Assembly (NCBI RefSeq): GCF_007830175.1
Contig: NZ_VLKH01000012.1
Coordinates: 62,001 to 126,000 of the forward strand
Reading direction: 5' to 3'
Length of the DNA stretch: 64,000 nucleotides
Origin: Sedimentibacter saalensis
Lineage (GTDB): Bacteria > Bacillota > Clostridia > Tissierellales > Sedimentibacteraceae
Shown one piece after another: positions 16,201 to 26,160 of the stretch. Position numbers and translations under genes: made by a program. The notes beneath the pieces are model-generated. The model made no database searches. It was not told the origin of the DNA and saw nothing but the letters and a program-made list of their open reading frames with translations. Positions within the stretch are counted from its first letter, which is position 1; each line of letters starts with the position of its first letter.

Positions 16201-17325
16201 GGGGAACATGTCTACGGGGATTGCTTTTCTTACTTCGTAGCCTCTTTTTACAAGGTATGCCAGGTCTCTTTCAAGAGTTGCCGGATTGCATGAAATATAA
16301 ACCACTTTTTTAGGATTCAGTAAAATCATTGAGTTCATAAACTCTTCTGTGCTTCCTGATCTTGGTGGATCAAGGAACACAACATCTACTGACTGCTTTT
16401 TAGCAGCCATTTGGTTCATGAATTCACCTGCGTCCTGATTGTAGAAATAAATATTATTTACTTTATTTCTTTTGGCATTTGTTATTGCATCTTTTACAGC
16501 ATCACGGTTAAGCTCAACGCCTATTACCTTATTAACATGGCTGCTGGCTATTATTCCTATGGTTCCTATGCCGCAATATGCGTCAATTATTGTTTCTTTT
16601 CCTTTTAAATCCGCCAGCTCAATTGCCTTTCCGTATAAAACCTCTGTCTGAACAGCATTTATCTGGTAAAATGATTTTGGTGAAATTCTAAAAACTTTGC
16701 CGCATAAAGTATCCTCTATAAACCCTTTGCCGTACAGCACTTGTTCTCTTTCTCCAAGAACCATGCTTGTCTTTTTGCTGTTCACATTCATGACTATTGT
16801 TGTTATTTCCGGATGTTTCTTCATAAGAGCTTTAATAAAATTATTTTTCGATGGAAATATATGAGAAGCAAGCACCAGTACAACCATTATTTCACCGCTT
16901 AAATGACCGGTTCTTACCATCACATGCCTCAACAGTCCTATTCCTTTGTCTTCATCGTATGTTCTTATCTTAAATGATTTAAGCATACCTCGGATAGTGA
17001 CAATAATATTATCTGCCCGCTGATCTTCTATTAAACAGCTGTCTATGGGAACAACCCTATGAGACCCTGCCTCATATACTCCTGATATGACATTGCCCTT
17101 TTTGTCTGTATCAAATGCCGCATGGACTTTATTTCGGTAATAATACGGACTTTCCATTCCGATAATATCTTCCACCTTGCAGAACTTCTCCAAAAGAGCA
17201 TTTACTTGTTCCTGCTTTTCCAGCAATTGCTTCTCATAGCTGAAATGCTGCAACTGGCAGCCTCCGCATTTATCTGAAACAGGGCATTTAAGTTTTTCTA
17301 AATCATTATTTTTTTCTATTTGCAT
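16141..17325 (-). CDS. rlmCD: 23S rRNA (uracil-5-)-methyltransferase RlmCD
   Basis: TrmA/RumA-family enzyme of 394 aa that methylates C5 of uridines in 23S rRNA (U747/U1939 in Firmicutes). The N-terminus CPVSDKCGGCQ holds the Fe-S cluster cysteines (C14, C20, C23). The SAM motif DAYCGIGTIGI, the PPRSG loop and the catalytic YISCNPATLERD follow. No N-terminal TRAM domain is present, so this is the shorter variant. The start is ATG at 17325 with TGAGG upstream; GTG at 17337 is less likely. The last residues, IWKKTIWQK, are an unusual extension created by the fused repeat core, as relatives normally end soon after VVLL. This supports insertion at its 3' end. Confidence 0.92.
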   Translation of the reverse strand: MQIEKNNDLEKLKCPVSDKCGGCQLQHFSYEKQLLEKQEQVNALLEKFCKVEDIIGMESPYYYRNKVHAAFDTDKKGNVISGVYEAGSHRVVPIDSCLIEDQRADNIIVTIRGMLKSFKIRTYDEDKGIGLLRHVMVRTGHLSGEIMVVLVLASHIFPSKNNFIKALMKKHPEITTIVMNVNSKKTSMVLGEREQVLYGKGFIEDTLCGKVFRISPKSFYQINAVQTEVLYGKAIELADLKGKETIIDAYCGIGTIGIIASSHVNKVIGVELNRDAVKDAITNAKRNKVNNIYFYNQDAGEFMNQMAAKKQSVDVVFLDPPRSGSTEEFMNSMILLNPKKVVYISCNPATLERDLAYLVKRGYEVRKAIPVDMFPGTEHVECVVLIWKKTIWQK

Positions 17326-17377
17326 CACATTCCTCACAAAATCTTTTATACTCCAGTTATTAGTGTTTCTTTAGCTT

Positions 17378-18499
17378 CTAGATTTCTCTCAGAAATTCAG
17401 TAAACTTATCCAAACCTTCTCTTAACGTCATGGAATCAAATGCATAACCTATTCTTACGCTGCCTTCCATTTCAAAACATGAGCCTGGAGTAAATAAAAC
17501 ACCTTTTTCTTTTATTAATCTCACACACAAATCGTATGATGGCATATCCTTCTTATAATATACAAGAGCTGTTGTTCCTGCAACAGGTTTAATATAACTT
17601 ACTTCCGGAGTTTCATTCACCCACTGGTCAAGTATCTCCCTGTTTTTGATTAATATTTTTCTGTTTCTTTCAAATATCATTTCCTTATTTGCCAGAGCCA
17701 TACTTGCAAACAAATCATCCAAGACACCGCAGCTTATTGTATCGTAATCTCTTCGTTTACGGCAAGCTTCTATTACTTCTTCACTTCTTGATACAATCCA
17801 TCCCATTCTGAGCCCTGCAAGGGAGAATATCTTAGACATGCTGCCAACTGAAATTCCCTTTTCATATATATCAGCAATTGAAGTCATGTAACTTCCATCT
17901 TCAGAAATTCCTCTGTATACTTCATCAGACAAAATGTATGCATTGACACTTCTTGCTATTTCAACTATCCCCATCATAACATCATCCGTAATCCATGAAC
18001 CTGTTGGATTGTCAGGATTGTTTATTGTGATCATCTTTGTGTTTTCATCAACCAGACTTTTCAAAAGTTTCAGATCAGGAAGAAAATTATTTTCCGGTGT
18101 CAGCTGGAGAATTCTTACTTCAGCTCCAATTGATTCAGGAATGGAGTAATGCTGCTGATAAGTAGGCATTACTGATATCATGTTGTCCTTTGGTTCTATC
18201 ATGGACATTATAACCTGATGATTTGCACCAACGGCACCATGAGCAGGAATAACCTGGCTGGGTACAATGTTCTTATACAAGCTTGCTATGCCGTCTAACA
18301 GTTCCGGAGAGCCGTAAATGTGGCTGTAAGTCATTCTTTTGTCTTTCAGTGAGACTAAATATTTATCCGGATTTTGGCCAGAAAGTTCTATTAATTCTCC
18401 CAAGGTCATTGAATCAATACAAGTTTCACCAAGGTTATAGATTGCATCATTTTCATAATCGTTCATCCACTGTTCTACTTTAAAAGTTCTGATTTTCAT
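17378..18499 (-). CDS. PLP-dependent class I/II aminotransferase
   Basis: A fold-type I aminotransferase of 373 aa. Motifs are NNPDNPTG (160-167), SDEVYRG (191-197) and the PLP lysine K223 in GSMSKIFSLAGLRMGW, plus the C-terminal Arg in VRIGYA. The substrate is not predictable; relatives are annotated as generic aminotransferases or capreomycidine-synthase-like. The start is ATG at 18499 with GGAGGG; the longer open frame upstream is hydrophobic AT-rich leader and has no ribosome site. It lies 52 bases upstream of rlmCD on the same strand, so the two may share a transcript. Confidence 0.85.
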   Translation of the reverse strand: MKIRTFKVEQWMNDYENDAIYNLGETCIDSMTLGELIELSGQNPDKYLVSLKDKRMTYSHIYGSPELLDGIASLYKNIVPSQVIPAHGAVGANHQVIMSMIEPKDNMISVMPTYQQHYSIPESIGAEVRILQLTPENNFLPDLKLLKSLVDENTKMITINNPDNPTGSWITDDVMMGIVEIARSVNAYILSDEVYRGISEDGSYMTSIADIYEKGISVGSMSKIFSLAGLRMGWIVSRSEEVIEACRKRRDYDTISCGVLDDLFASMALANKEMIFERNRKILIKNREILDQWVNETPEVSYIKPVAGTTALVYYKKDMPSYDLCVRLIKEKGVLFTPGSCFEMEGSVRIGYAFDSMTLREGLDKFTEFLREI

Positions 18500-18756
18500 G
18501 TTACCCTCCATTTTATAATATTGTGTTATTCCCAAAATCATTGCCAAATTTATAATTAAAACAACATCTAAAATTTTATTAATATTATAACATAAATTTT
18601 TCTGGTTTAATACAATAATTATTACTGTCATAACTCCGTATAATTTGTATTAAAAAAATATTTGATTAAATAGAATTTTCGATAATTTTTAACAATAAGC
18701 CTATGTTATACTCTCATAAATCAGCTGATAAAAAAATATAATAAGGAGAAAAACAT

Positions 18757-20142
18757 ATGGTAAAAAAAAGTTGTAGAATACTTTCTATGATCCTTGTTTT
18801 TATGATGGTATTTTCCATGTCATCATTTGCCGCAGTCAATACAAATGCATCAACAGCATTTGACCAAAAAGTGCTTGCTAGAATTGATTCCAGAAAAGCA
18901 CTTGAACACATTAAATACTTAAGTGAAACAATTGGTCCAAGGGTAGCCGGAACAGCAGAAGAGAGGCAAGCAGCAAATTATATCAGCAAACAGTTTGAAA
19001 AATTAGGATATGACGTTGAGGTTCAAACTTTTAAAATCAATAATGTTGTATCAGAATTGACTGTAGACATTCTAAAGGATAAACTTTTTATGGTGAATAC
19101 AGCAACTGGCTCAGGGTATACTGATCTGGACGGTATAACAGGCAAACTGGTAGACTGTGGTCTGGGAGCGGCTGCAACTGATTTTCCTGCTGATGTTAAA
19201 GGAAAAATTGCATTTGTACAAAGGGGAAGTGTTTCATTTGCTATCAAGGCACAGAACGCTGTAGAAGCAGGTGCTATAGGTGTCCTTATGTATAATAACG
19301 CTTCGGGAAACGTAAATCCTACTTTAGGAGAATACAAAAGCACAATTCCATATATATCCATATCCCTGGAAGATGGGCAAGTAATTTTACAAGCAATGAA
19401 AAATTCTGATGTTACAGTTACAATAAAGGCAGAATTAATGACAGAGTCACAAAATGTAATTGCCACAAGAAAACCACTAAAAGCAAATACAGGCATAGTA
19501 TACATAACAGCTCATTATGACAGTGTTCCACACGCTCCCGGAGCAAATGACAATGCATCCGGTACAGCAATGTTGATAGAATTTGCTAGAATCTTAAAAT
19601 CATATCCAACTGATAAAGAAATAAGATTCATAGCATGCGGTGCAGAGGAAATAGGATTAGACGGTTCTTATTACTATGTTGAACATCTTTCTAAGAATGA
19701 GCTGGACAATAGCATTGCTAATTTTAACATGGATATGATTGCAACCAGTCATGGCCCTTGTAACATACTGTATGCAGATACAACAAACGGACAGCCAAAC
19801 TTAGTTACAGAATCAGCAGTGGCATCCGGAATGAGATTAGGCAACAACATTCTGGAGGTAGGTAAAGGTTCATCATCAGACCACAGATATTTTGGTGAAA
19901 TAGGAATTCCTGCAGCATGCTTTATTTGGGGAGATGAAGACGGTAATTTGGAACCTTGGTATCATAAACCAGAGGATACAATCAAAATTAATATTAGTTT
20001 GGACAGACTGCAACAGGCAGGAGAAATGATTGGTGCAGCCCTCTATGACGTTATTAGAACAGATACACGCAACTTAGAAAAAAGTGCTATAAGAAGAGAC
20101 GGAATAGAAGAGAAAATTAATTCTTTTGGTATATCTGAATAA
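18757..20142 (+). CDS. Secreted M28 family aminopeptidase with PA domain
   Basis: An exported zinc aminopeptidase of 461 aa. A signal peptide (about 1-26, KK then a hydrophobic run ending SSFAA) leads into the mature enzyme. A PA domain (about 110-230, KIAFVQRGSVSFAIKAQNA) is inserted in the M28 fold. Zinc ligands are visible: H253 in TAHYDS, D265 in GANDNASG, the E297/E298 pair in GAEEIG, Asp in NMDMIA, and His in WYHKPED near 403. This is the aminopeptidase Y/S. griseus type and would release N-terminal residues from peptides outside the cell. AAGGAG precedes the ATG. It stands alone, divergent from the aminotransferase and closed by a strong terminator. Confidence 0.9.
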   Translation: MVKKSCRILSMILVFMMVFSMSSFAAVNTNASTAFDQKVLARIDSRKALEHIKYLSETIGPRVAGTAEERQAANYISKQFEKLGYDVEVQTFKINNVVSELTVDILKDKLFMVNTATGSGYTDLDGITGKLVDCGLGAAATDFPADVKGKIAFVQRGSVSFAIKAQNAVEAGAIGVLMYNNASGNVNPTLGEYKSTIPYISISLEDGQVILQAMKNSDVTVTIKAELMTESQNVIATRKPLKANTGIVYITAHYDSVPHAPGANDNASGTAMLIEFARILKSYPTDKEIRFIACGAEEIGLDGSYYYVEHLSKNELDNSIANFNMDMIATSHGPCNILYADTTNGQPNLVTESAVASGMRLGNNILEVGKGSSSDHRYFGEIGIPAACFIWGDEDGNLEPWYHKPEDTIKINISLDRLQQAGEMIGAALYDVIRTDTRNLEKSAIRRDGIEEKINSFGISE

Positions 20143-20181
20143 ACAGCGCTATGAAATTGTCTGTAAATTAGTTATGATATT

Positions 20182-20224
20182 AAACCTCCTATGATAAATT
20201 ATATATCATAGGAGGTTTTTTTAT
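20182..20224 (+). terminator. Rho-independent terminator of the M28 peptidase gene
   Basis: AACCTCCTATGAT pairs with ATCATAGGAGGTT and is followed by TTTTT. A partial copy of the right arm (ATCATGGGAGGTTTTT) recurs at about 21114-21130 near the uppP end. Confidence 0.85.
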
Positions 20225-20331
20225 GGTTAAGATTCATCTATTGTAAACCGTGTTGTATGCTGACCATAAGCAACCTACAGCCTCGTATGATTTGCACAGC
20301 CAATGGACAGCAAGCAGCTTACTTAATCTGC

Positions 20332-21030
20332 TCATTTATATACCCCTCTATAATTCTCAGGCAGCAATCCTGCTATTTTCTTCATTGCATACTTTATGGC
20401 AAAATCTTCATAATCTTTTTTATTTTGCTCTGTTTCTATCATGGGAAGTTCAAATTGTTTACCGATATTGATATGGACATCTGCATAATTAAATGTTTCC
20501 GAGCCCATATCTTCTTTATTTATTGGCATCAATTTTTCTGTCCCGTATAATCCAATAGGTACAATAGGAGCACCTGTCATTTTTGATATGAGAAGGATTC
20601 CTTTCTTTGCTTCTATCAGACTGCCAACCCTGCTTCTTGTTCCTTCCGGAAAAATCACTATGCTTTCCCCTTGCTTAACAAGCTTAATAATCTTCTTAAG
20701 ACCTTCTCTATCAGCAGTATCAGGTTTTATGTTTGTAGTCTTTATTACATTTATCCCAATGCTTGTCAAAGAATTACTTGAAAGCTTTACACCTGCAACA
20801 AATGTTGGGTCAATCTCCTTTAAAGCCTTTTCTAAAACTAATCCATCAGAATTGCTTAAATGATTACATATAAAAATAGTTGGTGTCTTTATGTTCTTTA
20901 GGTTTTCGCTTCCTTCTATGTTTATGATTGCATATTTTTTAAGATATTTATCAACAACTTTTTTAGATATAAACGAGGAAAATTTACCTGGTAATATATT
21001 TATAATTTTTACCGCTGTAGAAGATATCAT
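20332..21030 (-). CDS. plsC: 1-acyl-sn-glycerol-3-phosphate acyltransferase
   Basis: A 232-residue PlsC-type acyltransferase that makes phosphatidic acid in membrane phospholipid synthesis. The acyltransferase block I is NHLSNSDG (the NHX4D catalytic pair), block III is FPEGTRSR, and a later APIVPIGLYG matches block IV. The N-terminus is hydrophobic and basic, fitting membrane attachment. GGGAGG lies about nine bases before the ATG. It is on the same strand as uppP, 165 bases away, with a plausible shared envelope-biogenesis role but no evidence of a common transcript. Substrate acyl donor (ACP or CoA) cannot be told. Confidence 0.88.
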   Translation of the reverse strand: MISSTAVKIINILPGKFSSFISKKVVDKYLKKYAIINIEGSENLKNIKTPTIFICNHLSNSDGLVLEKALKEIDPTFVAGVKLSSNSLTSIGINVIKTTNIKPDTADREGLKKIIKLVKQGESIVIFPEGTRSRVGSLIEAKKGILLISKMTGAPIVPIGLYGTEKLMPINKEDMGSETFNYADVHINIGKQFELPMIETEQNKKDYEDFAIKYAMKKIAGLLPENYRGVYK

Positions 21031-21195
21031 TTGCTTATTCCTCCCAAATTTTCTATACTCGAGATTATATCTTTAAACATGTAATGTGTCAAACATGACT
21101 TAGATTTTCTATATCATGGGAGGTTTTTCAATTGTAACTTTCTTCACAGTTTCTGAATTATTACTTAATGACCAGCAGAAATTCTTATTCCTTTT

Positions 21196-22038
21196 CTAAA
21201 AAGCTCCTAAATACCCTGCCAGCAATACAATGACAGCAAATATCATTCTGTATACAGCAAATACCTTCATGGGCTTTTTCTTTAAGTATGAAATGAAACC
21301 ATTGATTACAATTAAGGCTACAATAAAAGAAACAATAAACCCTGCCGCAAGAGAAATCATCTCAGAGGAAGTTAATATAAACAATCCCCCTATTTTTACA
21401 ATCTTTAATGTACTCATTCCGACCATGACAGGTATTGCTAAAAAGAAAGAGAACTCAGCTGCTGCAACAGTAGAAAGTCCTGCTATCCATCCTCCAATAA
21501 TTGTTGAAGCTGAACGAGACATTCCAGGTATTATGGCTAGGCATTGAAACAAACCTATTATCAAGGCCTGTTTTGGAGTAACGCTTAACTCTTTATTTTT
21601 TGCACTGCCTTTCCTGAATTTATTCTCGGCATAAATCATCCATATGCCGCCAAGGAACAAAGTTATGGCTACAGGTATTGAAGAAAGCAGATATTCTTCC
21701 GCTAAGTCATCCAGCAGAATTCCTAATATACCTCCTGGAATGCAAGCAATGAATATCATAAACCAAAACTTAAATCCTGATTTTTCGTAACCAACTTTCT
21801 GCGGAAAGAAGTTAACAACAGTGTCTTTTATCTTTTTCCAGTAAAGAACTATAACTGCAAGTATGGCTCCAAGCTGTATTACATATGTGTACATTTCAAC
21901 ATAACTTGGTGTAGTTCCTTTAAATTTAATAATGTTTTCAAAAATAACAATGTGTCCCGTGGATGACACAGGCAAGAACTCTGTCAGTCCTTCAACAACA
22001 CCTAACAGTATTGATTTAATAATCAATATAATATCCAT
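21196..22038 (-). CDS. uppP: Undecaprenyl-diphosphatase
   Basis: A 280-residue integral membrane phosphatase that recycles undecaprenyl pyrophosphate to the monophosphate carrier for peptidoglycan and other wall polymers. The signature EGLTEFLPVSSTGH sits at the N-terminus and the second catalytic loop PGMSRSASTIIGG in the middle. About eight membrane helices are predicted and the length is normal for the BacA/UppP family. AGGTGATTAG precedes the ATG. Extra copies can confer bacitracin tolerance. It appears monocistronic. Confidence 0.93.
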   Translation of the reverse strand: MDIILIIKSILLGVVEGLTEFLPVSSTGHIVIFENIIKFKGTTPSYVEMYTYVIQLGAILAVIVLYWKKIKDTVVNFFPQKVGYEKSGFKFWFMIFIACIPGGILGILLDDLAEEYLLSSIPVAITLFLGGIWMIYAENKFRKGSAKNKELSVTPKQALIIGLFQCLAIIPGMSRSASTIIGGWIAGLSTVAAAEFSFFLAIPVMVGMSTLKIVKIGGLFILTSSEMISLAAGFIVSFIVALIVINGFISYLKKKPMKVFAVYRMIFAVIVLLAGYLGAF

Positions 22039-22202
22039 CTAATCACCTTTTCTAAATATATTTTAATACAAGTATTATTATAACAATATATGGTTATTGC
22101 ATAAACAAATATGCGGTCTAAGTGTCATAATTATCCTTTTCAAATGTTGTTACTCTGTTAATCTCCATTGTTCTAATTCACTAACTGCATATATTATAAT
22201 AA

Positions 22203-22236
22203 AAACAGAGAAATCCAAATATCGATTTCTCTTACA
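22203..22236 (-). terminator. Rho-independent terminator after DUF134 gene
   Basis: AGAGAAATC pairs with GATTTCTCT; on the minus strand the hairpin is followed by GTTTTTATT. It lies about 100 bases beyond the DUF134 stop. Confidence 0.65.
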
Positions 22237-22333
22237 ATTAACATTCTTATCTTACAATTTTGAAAGGTATACTGTTTCCTTAAAATTTTCTACTTCTTTT
22301 TCTTCCTGTTCCAACAATCATTGTTTTAATATA

Positions 22334-22693
22334 TTAATTTTCCACACCTTGTTCGCATCTTTTTTTGCAATAGCCCTTGTTGCAGAAATTTTCCTCACCA
22401 TTGCACAGCATGTATTCTCCGCCTTCAATCTTTAAAATTTTACAGTTAACCAATGAGTCAGCAAGTTTCTTTCTTGCATCGTTGTATACCCACTGTACTG
22501 TAGTACGTGCTACATTCATTCGAATTGCACATTCTTCCTGTGAAAATCCTTCTATATCAATGAGTCTTACAGTTTCATACTCATCAAGTGTCATATTAAT
22601 GATGTTTTCATTGTTTAGGTTTGAATCCAAAGGTCCGTATTGGCTGCTGTCAGGAAGACAACATACTCTTCTGCATTTCCTGGGTCTTGACAT
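22334..22693 (-). CDS. DUF134 family HTH protein
   Basis: A small 119-residue protein with the DUF134 pattern: N-terminal MSRPRKCRRVCCLP, then a sigma-70-region-4-like HTH (DEYETVRLIDIEGFSQEECA then VARTTVQWVYNDARKKLADSL). Its C-terminal tail is Cys-rich (CNGEENFCNKGYCKKRCEQG), suggesting metal or cluster binding. Members often accompany NifB/NifX-like iron-molybdenum cofactor-related proteins, but none is next to it here. The target is unknown. The gene is monocistronic with a terminator downstream. Confidence 0.85.
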   Translation of the reverse strand: MSRPRKCRRVCCLPDSSQYGPLDSNLNNENIINMTLDEYETVRLIDIEGFSQEECAIRMNVARTTVQWVYNDARKKLADSLVNCKILKIEGGEYMLCNGEENFCNKGYCKKRCEQGVEN

Positions 22694-22817
22694 GTTAACA
22701 CTCCATTGCTTATTTTTACTAATCTATCAATATTATAGGTGATTTTTTTAACAATGTCAATCGATACATTCATTGATGCTTGTTCAGATACATGACAACA
22801 TTATAGAATAACCTGCT

Positions 22818-25265
22818 TTACTTAAGCATCTGGTCATTTTGATAAAAATCTTTCCATGGGTCATCTTCAGAAATTCTTTTAAGTGCATCTACCATGCTGA
22901 TGCCATCCGGTTCAACGGTGTCAAGTTCATGCCAGGCAATGGGCATGGACACTCTTCCGCCTTTTCTTGCTCTGAGAGAATAGGGAGCAATGCTTGTAGC
23001 TCCTCTTCCGTTTCGAATCCAGTCGATAAATATTTTGCCTGTACGTTTTGATTTTCTGACATTGCTTGTGTAGCGTTCGGGCCACTTCTTCTCCATCACT
23101 TCGGCAACGCCTCTTGCAAAGTCATGGAATACATCCCAGTTAACAGAAGGTTTTAAAGGGACGACCACATGATATCCCTTGCCTCCGCTTGTCTTAAGAT
23201 ATGAATTAAGCGAAAGTTCAGTAAGAATACTTCTTATATCCTCTACACCCTGGCGGACCCTGCTCAGTTCCATCCCTTCATCCGGGTCAAGATCAAACAC
23301 CATTACATCTGGTTTTTCAAGCTCGTCAACACGGCTTCCCCATGTATGAAATTCCAAAGTGCCCATTTGCACTTCGGATATAAGTCCGGATTGATTCTCA
23401 ATATAAAAGTAATCTTCAGTTTCTCCGCTTCCTGTTGAAATAGGTATTGTAATGATTCCTTTGCTGCCCGGCCCGGGATGCTTTTTATAGAAACATGTAT
23501 GTGATACGCCTTTGGGACACCGAACAATGCTTAGAATTCTTTGTCTCACAAAAGGAAGCATTCTCTCTGAAACCAATTGGTAGTACCGAACCACATCTGC
23601 TTTTGTAATTTCCGTGTCTTCGAATATTATTTTGTCGGGATTGGTAATCTTTATTCCTTCAACCATTAGGCTATTTGAGTCTGCTTCTACTGTCTTCTCC
23701 ACTTCTGTGACAGGCGATTGAAATTGCAGCTGTGTATCTTCATCTGCTTTTTCTCTTTTTATGTCCTTAGGATTTTTATCTGACCTGAGCCCCTTGAAGC
23801 TTGCATGCCTCAATAGATTTTCTTCAGTCCATTCAGCAAATTTTATTTCCGCCACAAGTTCAGGTTTTAGCCAAGTTAACATTTCATCTTTTCTGGCTTT
23901 AGGAGCCAGCTTGAAGGGCGTATCATCAATCTTTAAGTTCATAAACTTTTCTTCAAGTACTTTCATGTCACTCTCACTTATGCCAGTGCCTGCACGACCT
24001 GCATAGACTAATTCCTCACACTCATAAACACCAAGGAGAAGTGAACTTACCCCGTATGCTTTTTTGTCTGTAAGAGTATATCCTCCAATGACGAATTCCT
24101 GTCTTTTATCACATTTAAGTTTAATCCAGTCACCATTCCTTGTTCCGCTGTAGACGGAATCAGCCTTTTTGCCAACTATACCCTCCATACTTGCTTCACA
24201 GACAGCAGCAAAGCTTTCTTTTCCGTTTCCTCTCACATAACGGCTGTAGTATAAATTTTCAGGTGCATTTTTCATTAATGATTCAAGCATTTCTTTTCTT
24301 TCAATCAAGGAAAGTCCTCGAAGATCCACTCCATCCAACGCAAGTAGATCAAACACGATGTATGTGAGACTTTTAGCCTTGCGATTTTTCAAGTAGTTTT
24401 GCAATGCCTGAAAATCAGTCTTTCCTGACTCGTCTGTTATTACTGCTTCACCATCCAGCACCATTGCCCTTCCGGCAGCCCAGTCAATAAGAGATGAAGT
24501 AATATCATTAAAACGTTTCGTATAATCATTGCTGTTTCTGGTCATCAGCCGGACGCTGTTGCCTTCTACAAATGCAACTATCCTATAGCCGTCATATTTC
24601 ATCTCATAAAGCCAATCCTCACCCTCTGGAACTGTCTTCACTAATTTGGCAAGCTGTACATCAGCTGTTGTGAAAGGATTTCTTGTAAATTTTTCATCCT
24701 GTCCTGTTTCAATTTCCAACATACTGCGTCCTGTCCTGACACTGGTTGTATATTGGGATATTCCATCGTCCGTTTTTATATATTCATCTTTTTCCTTAAG
24801 AAAGAGCCAATTATCCTTAGTATCCCCTTCTTTTGCTTTCAGTCTTACTAAAGCCCACTTTCCCTTAAGCCGTCTTCCTTTCAGAACAAACTTAAGCATT
24901 CCCTCTCTGAGGTTTTCTTCAACATTCCCGTAAGGTTCCCATAATCCTTCATCCCATAGCATGACCACTCCACCGCCGTATTCTCCCTTGGGAATAGTAC
25001 CTTCAAAGTTTCTGTATTCCAGGGGATGGTCTTCAACATGTACAGCGAGCCTCTTATCGCGGGTGTCATAAGAAGGACCCTTTGGAACTGCCCAGCTCAA
25101 AAGAACACCGTTCCATTCCAGACGCAAATCATAGTGATCTCTGCGGGCCATGTGATGCTGTATGACAAATTTCAGGCCTTCTTCAGAATTTTCTTTTTTG
25201 CCTTCCGGCTCCATTGTTCTCTCAAAATTTCTCTTTTCGTTATATTCGTTTAGATGTGCAGTCAT
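22818..25265 (-). CDS. ligD: ATP-dependent DNA ligase LigD (PE-LIG-POL), non-homologous end joining
   Basis: A multidomain repair enzyme of 815 aa. The order is phosphoesterase (about 30-150, HHMARRDHYDLRLEW and HVEDHPLEY), ATP-dependent ligase with nucleotidyl lysine K223 in YEMKYDGYRI and VLDGEAV, then primase-polymerase with DLDPDEG (658 on) and SGGKGYHVVVPL. It trims, fills and seals double-strand breaks held by Ku. The PE-LIG-POL order is common in Firmicutes and differs from the mycobacterial POL-PE-LIG order. The start is taken as ATG at 25265, two bases after the Ku stop; TTG at 25271 is an alternative. It is translationally linked to ku. Confidence 0.95.
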   Translation of the reverse strand: MTAHLNEYNEKRNFERTMEPEGKKENSEEGLKFVIQHHMARRDHYDLRLEWNGVLLSWAVPKGPSYDTRDKRLAVHVEDHPLEYRNFEGTIPKGEYGGGVVMLWDEGLWEPYGNVEENLREGMLKFVLKGRRLKGKWALVRLKAKEGDTKDNWLFLKEKDEYIKTDDGISQYTTSVRTGRSMLEIETGQDEKFTRNPFTTADVQLAKLVKTVPEGEDWLYEMKYDGYRIVAFVEGNSVRLMTRNSNDYTKRFNDITSSLIDWAAGRAMVLDGEAVITDESGKTDFQALQNYLKNRKAKSLTYIVFDLLALDGVDLRGLSLIERKEMLESLMKNAPENLYYSRYVRGNGKESFAAVCEASMEGIVGKKADSVYSGTRNGDWIKLKCDKRQEFVIGGYTLTDKKAYGVSSLLLGVYECEELVYAGRAGTGISESDMKVLEEKFMNLKIDDTPFKLAPKARKDEMLTWLKPELVAEIKFAEWTEENLLRHASFKGLRSDKNPKDIKREKADEDTQLQFQSPVTEVEKTVEADSNSLMVEGIKITNPDKIIFEDTEITKADVVRYYQLVSERMLPFVRQRILSIVRCPKGVSHTCFYKKHPGPGSKGIITIPISTGSGETEDYFYIENQSGLISEVQMGTLEFHTWGSRVDELEKPDVMVFDLDPDEGMELSRVRQGVEDIRSILTELSLNSYLKTSGGKGYHVVVPLKPSVNWDVFHDFARGVAEVMEKKWPERYTSNVRKSKRTGKIFIDWIRNGRGATSIAPYSLRARKGGRVSMPIAWHELDTVEPDGISMVDALKRISEDDPWKDFYQNDQMLK

Positions 25266-25267
25266 TA

Positions 25268-26041
25268 TCAAGCCGATTCCTTGTCTTTCTTAGCTTTTTC
25301 AACGCTGGCCTTCAGGGCTTCCATGAGGTCGATTACCTTGCCTGTATTGCCTGGCTCTGCTGCAACAATTTCTTTTCCGGAAATTTTTGTCTCTATGAGA
25401 GAACGAAGTCTTGCCTGGTATTCGTCTGTATATTTTGAAGGGTCAAATGGTGTATCCATTGAATTGATCAGCATCTTTGCCATATTAAGCTCCTGCTCGG
25501 ATACTTCTGGCTTAGTATATTGTTTTTGAATTTCCTTGATGTCATCTGCATAGAACATTGTAGAAACCAGGATTCCGTCCTCCCGAGGAATAATTGCCAT
25601 CAGTGTGTCTTTTGTTCCCATGACAGTCTTACCTATGGCAATTTTTTGTTCAGCCATCAATGCAGAACGAAGCAGCTCGAATGCTTTTTCGCCACCGGCC
25701 TCCGGTACGGCTTGATATGTTTTGTCATAGTATACCGGGGAAATCTGATCTAATTGTGCAAAGTGCAGAATCTGAATAGACTTTTCTTTTTCCGTCTTGA
25801 TTTTTTCTATTTCTTCCTCTGTGATGACAACATACTTGTCCTCATCATACTCAAATCCCTTTACAATATCTTTTGTATTGATCTCCTTGCCGCAATGGGC
25901 GCAGGTTTTCTTGTACCTTATGCGGCTGTTGTCTTCCTTATGAAGTTGATTGAAATGAATGTCATTGTCTTGTGTGGTTGTGTACATGCCAATGGGAATT
26001 GCAACCATACCGAAAGTAATTACCGATTTACGTGATATCAT
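25268..26041 (-). CDS. ku: DNA end-binding protein Ku
   Basis: A 257-residue bacterial Ku homodimer subunit that threads onto broken DNA ends and recruits LigD. The core begins with SRKSVITFGMVAIPIGMYT and IHFNQLHKEDNSRIRYKKTCAHCG, where a CxxC pair sits. SPVYYDKTYQAVPE and GKTVMGTKDTLMAI follow, and the tail is Lys-rich and basic (ASVEKAKKDKE), as usual. AGGAGG type spacing (GGAGGTGTTCTACT) precedes the ATG. Its stop is followed at once by ligD, giving a two-gene repair operon. In spore-formers this pair is typically made for spore survival; no promoter class can be assigned here. Confidence 0.95.
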   Translation of the reverse strand: MISRKSVITFGMVAIPIGMYTTTQDNDIHFNQLHKEDNSRIRYKKTCAHCGKEINTKDIVKGFEYDEDKYVVITEEEIEKIKTEKEKSIQILHFAQLDQISPVYYDKTYQAVPEAGGEKAFELLRSALMAEQKIAIGKTVMGTKDTLMAIIPREDGILVSTMFYADDIKEIQKQYTKPEVSEQELNMAKMLINSMDTPFDPSKYTDEYQARLRSLIETKISGKEIVAAEPGNTGKVIDLMEALKASVEKAKKDKESA

Positions 26042-26160
26042 AGTAGAACACCTCCAAAGACATTATTTCCAATTAAATCATAAGTATTCTGCAATAGTTT
26101 AAATGTTTTGGGGTTTCAATGGGTAACAATTTAATCAAAATATTACTTAATCTACATTCG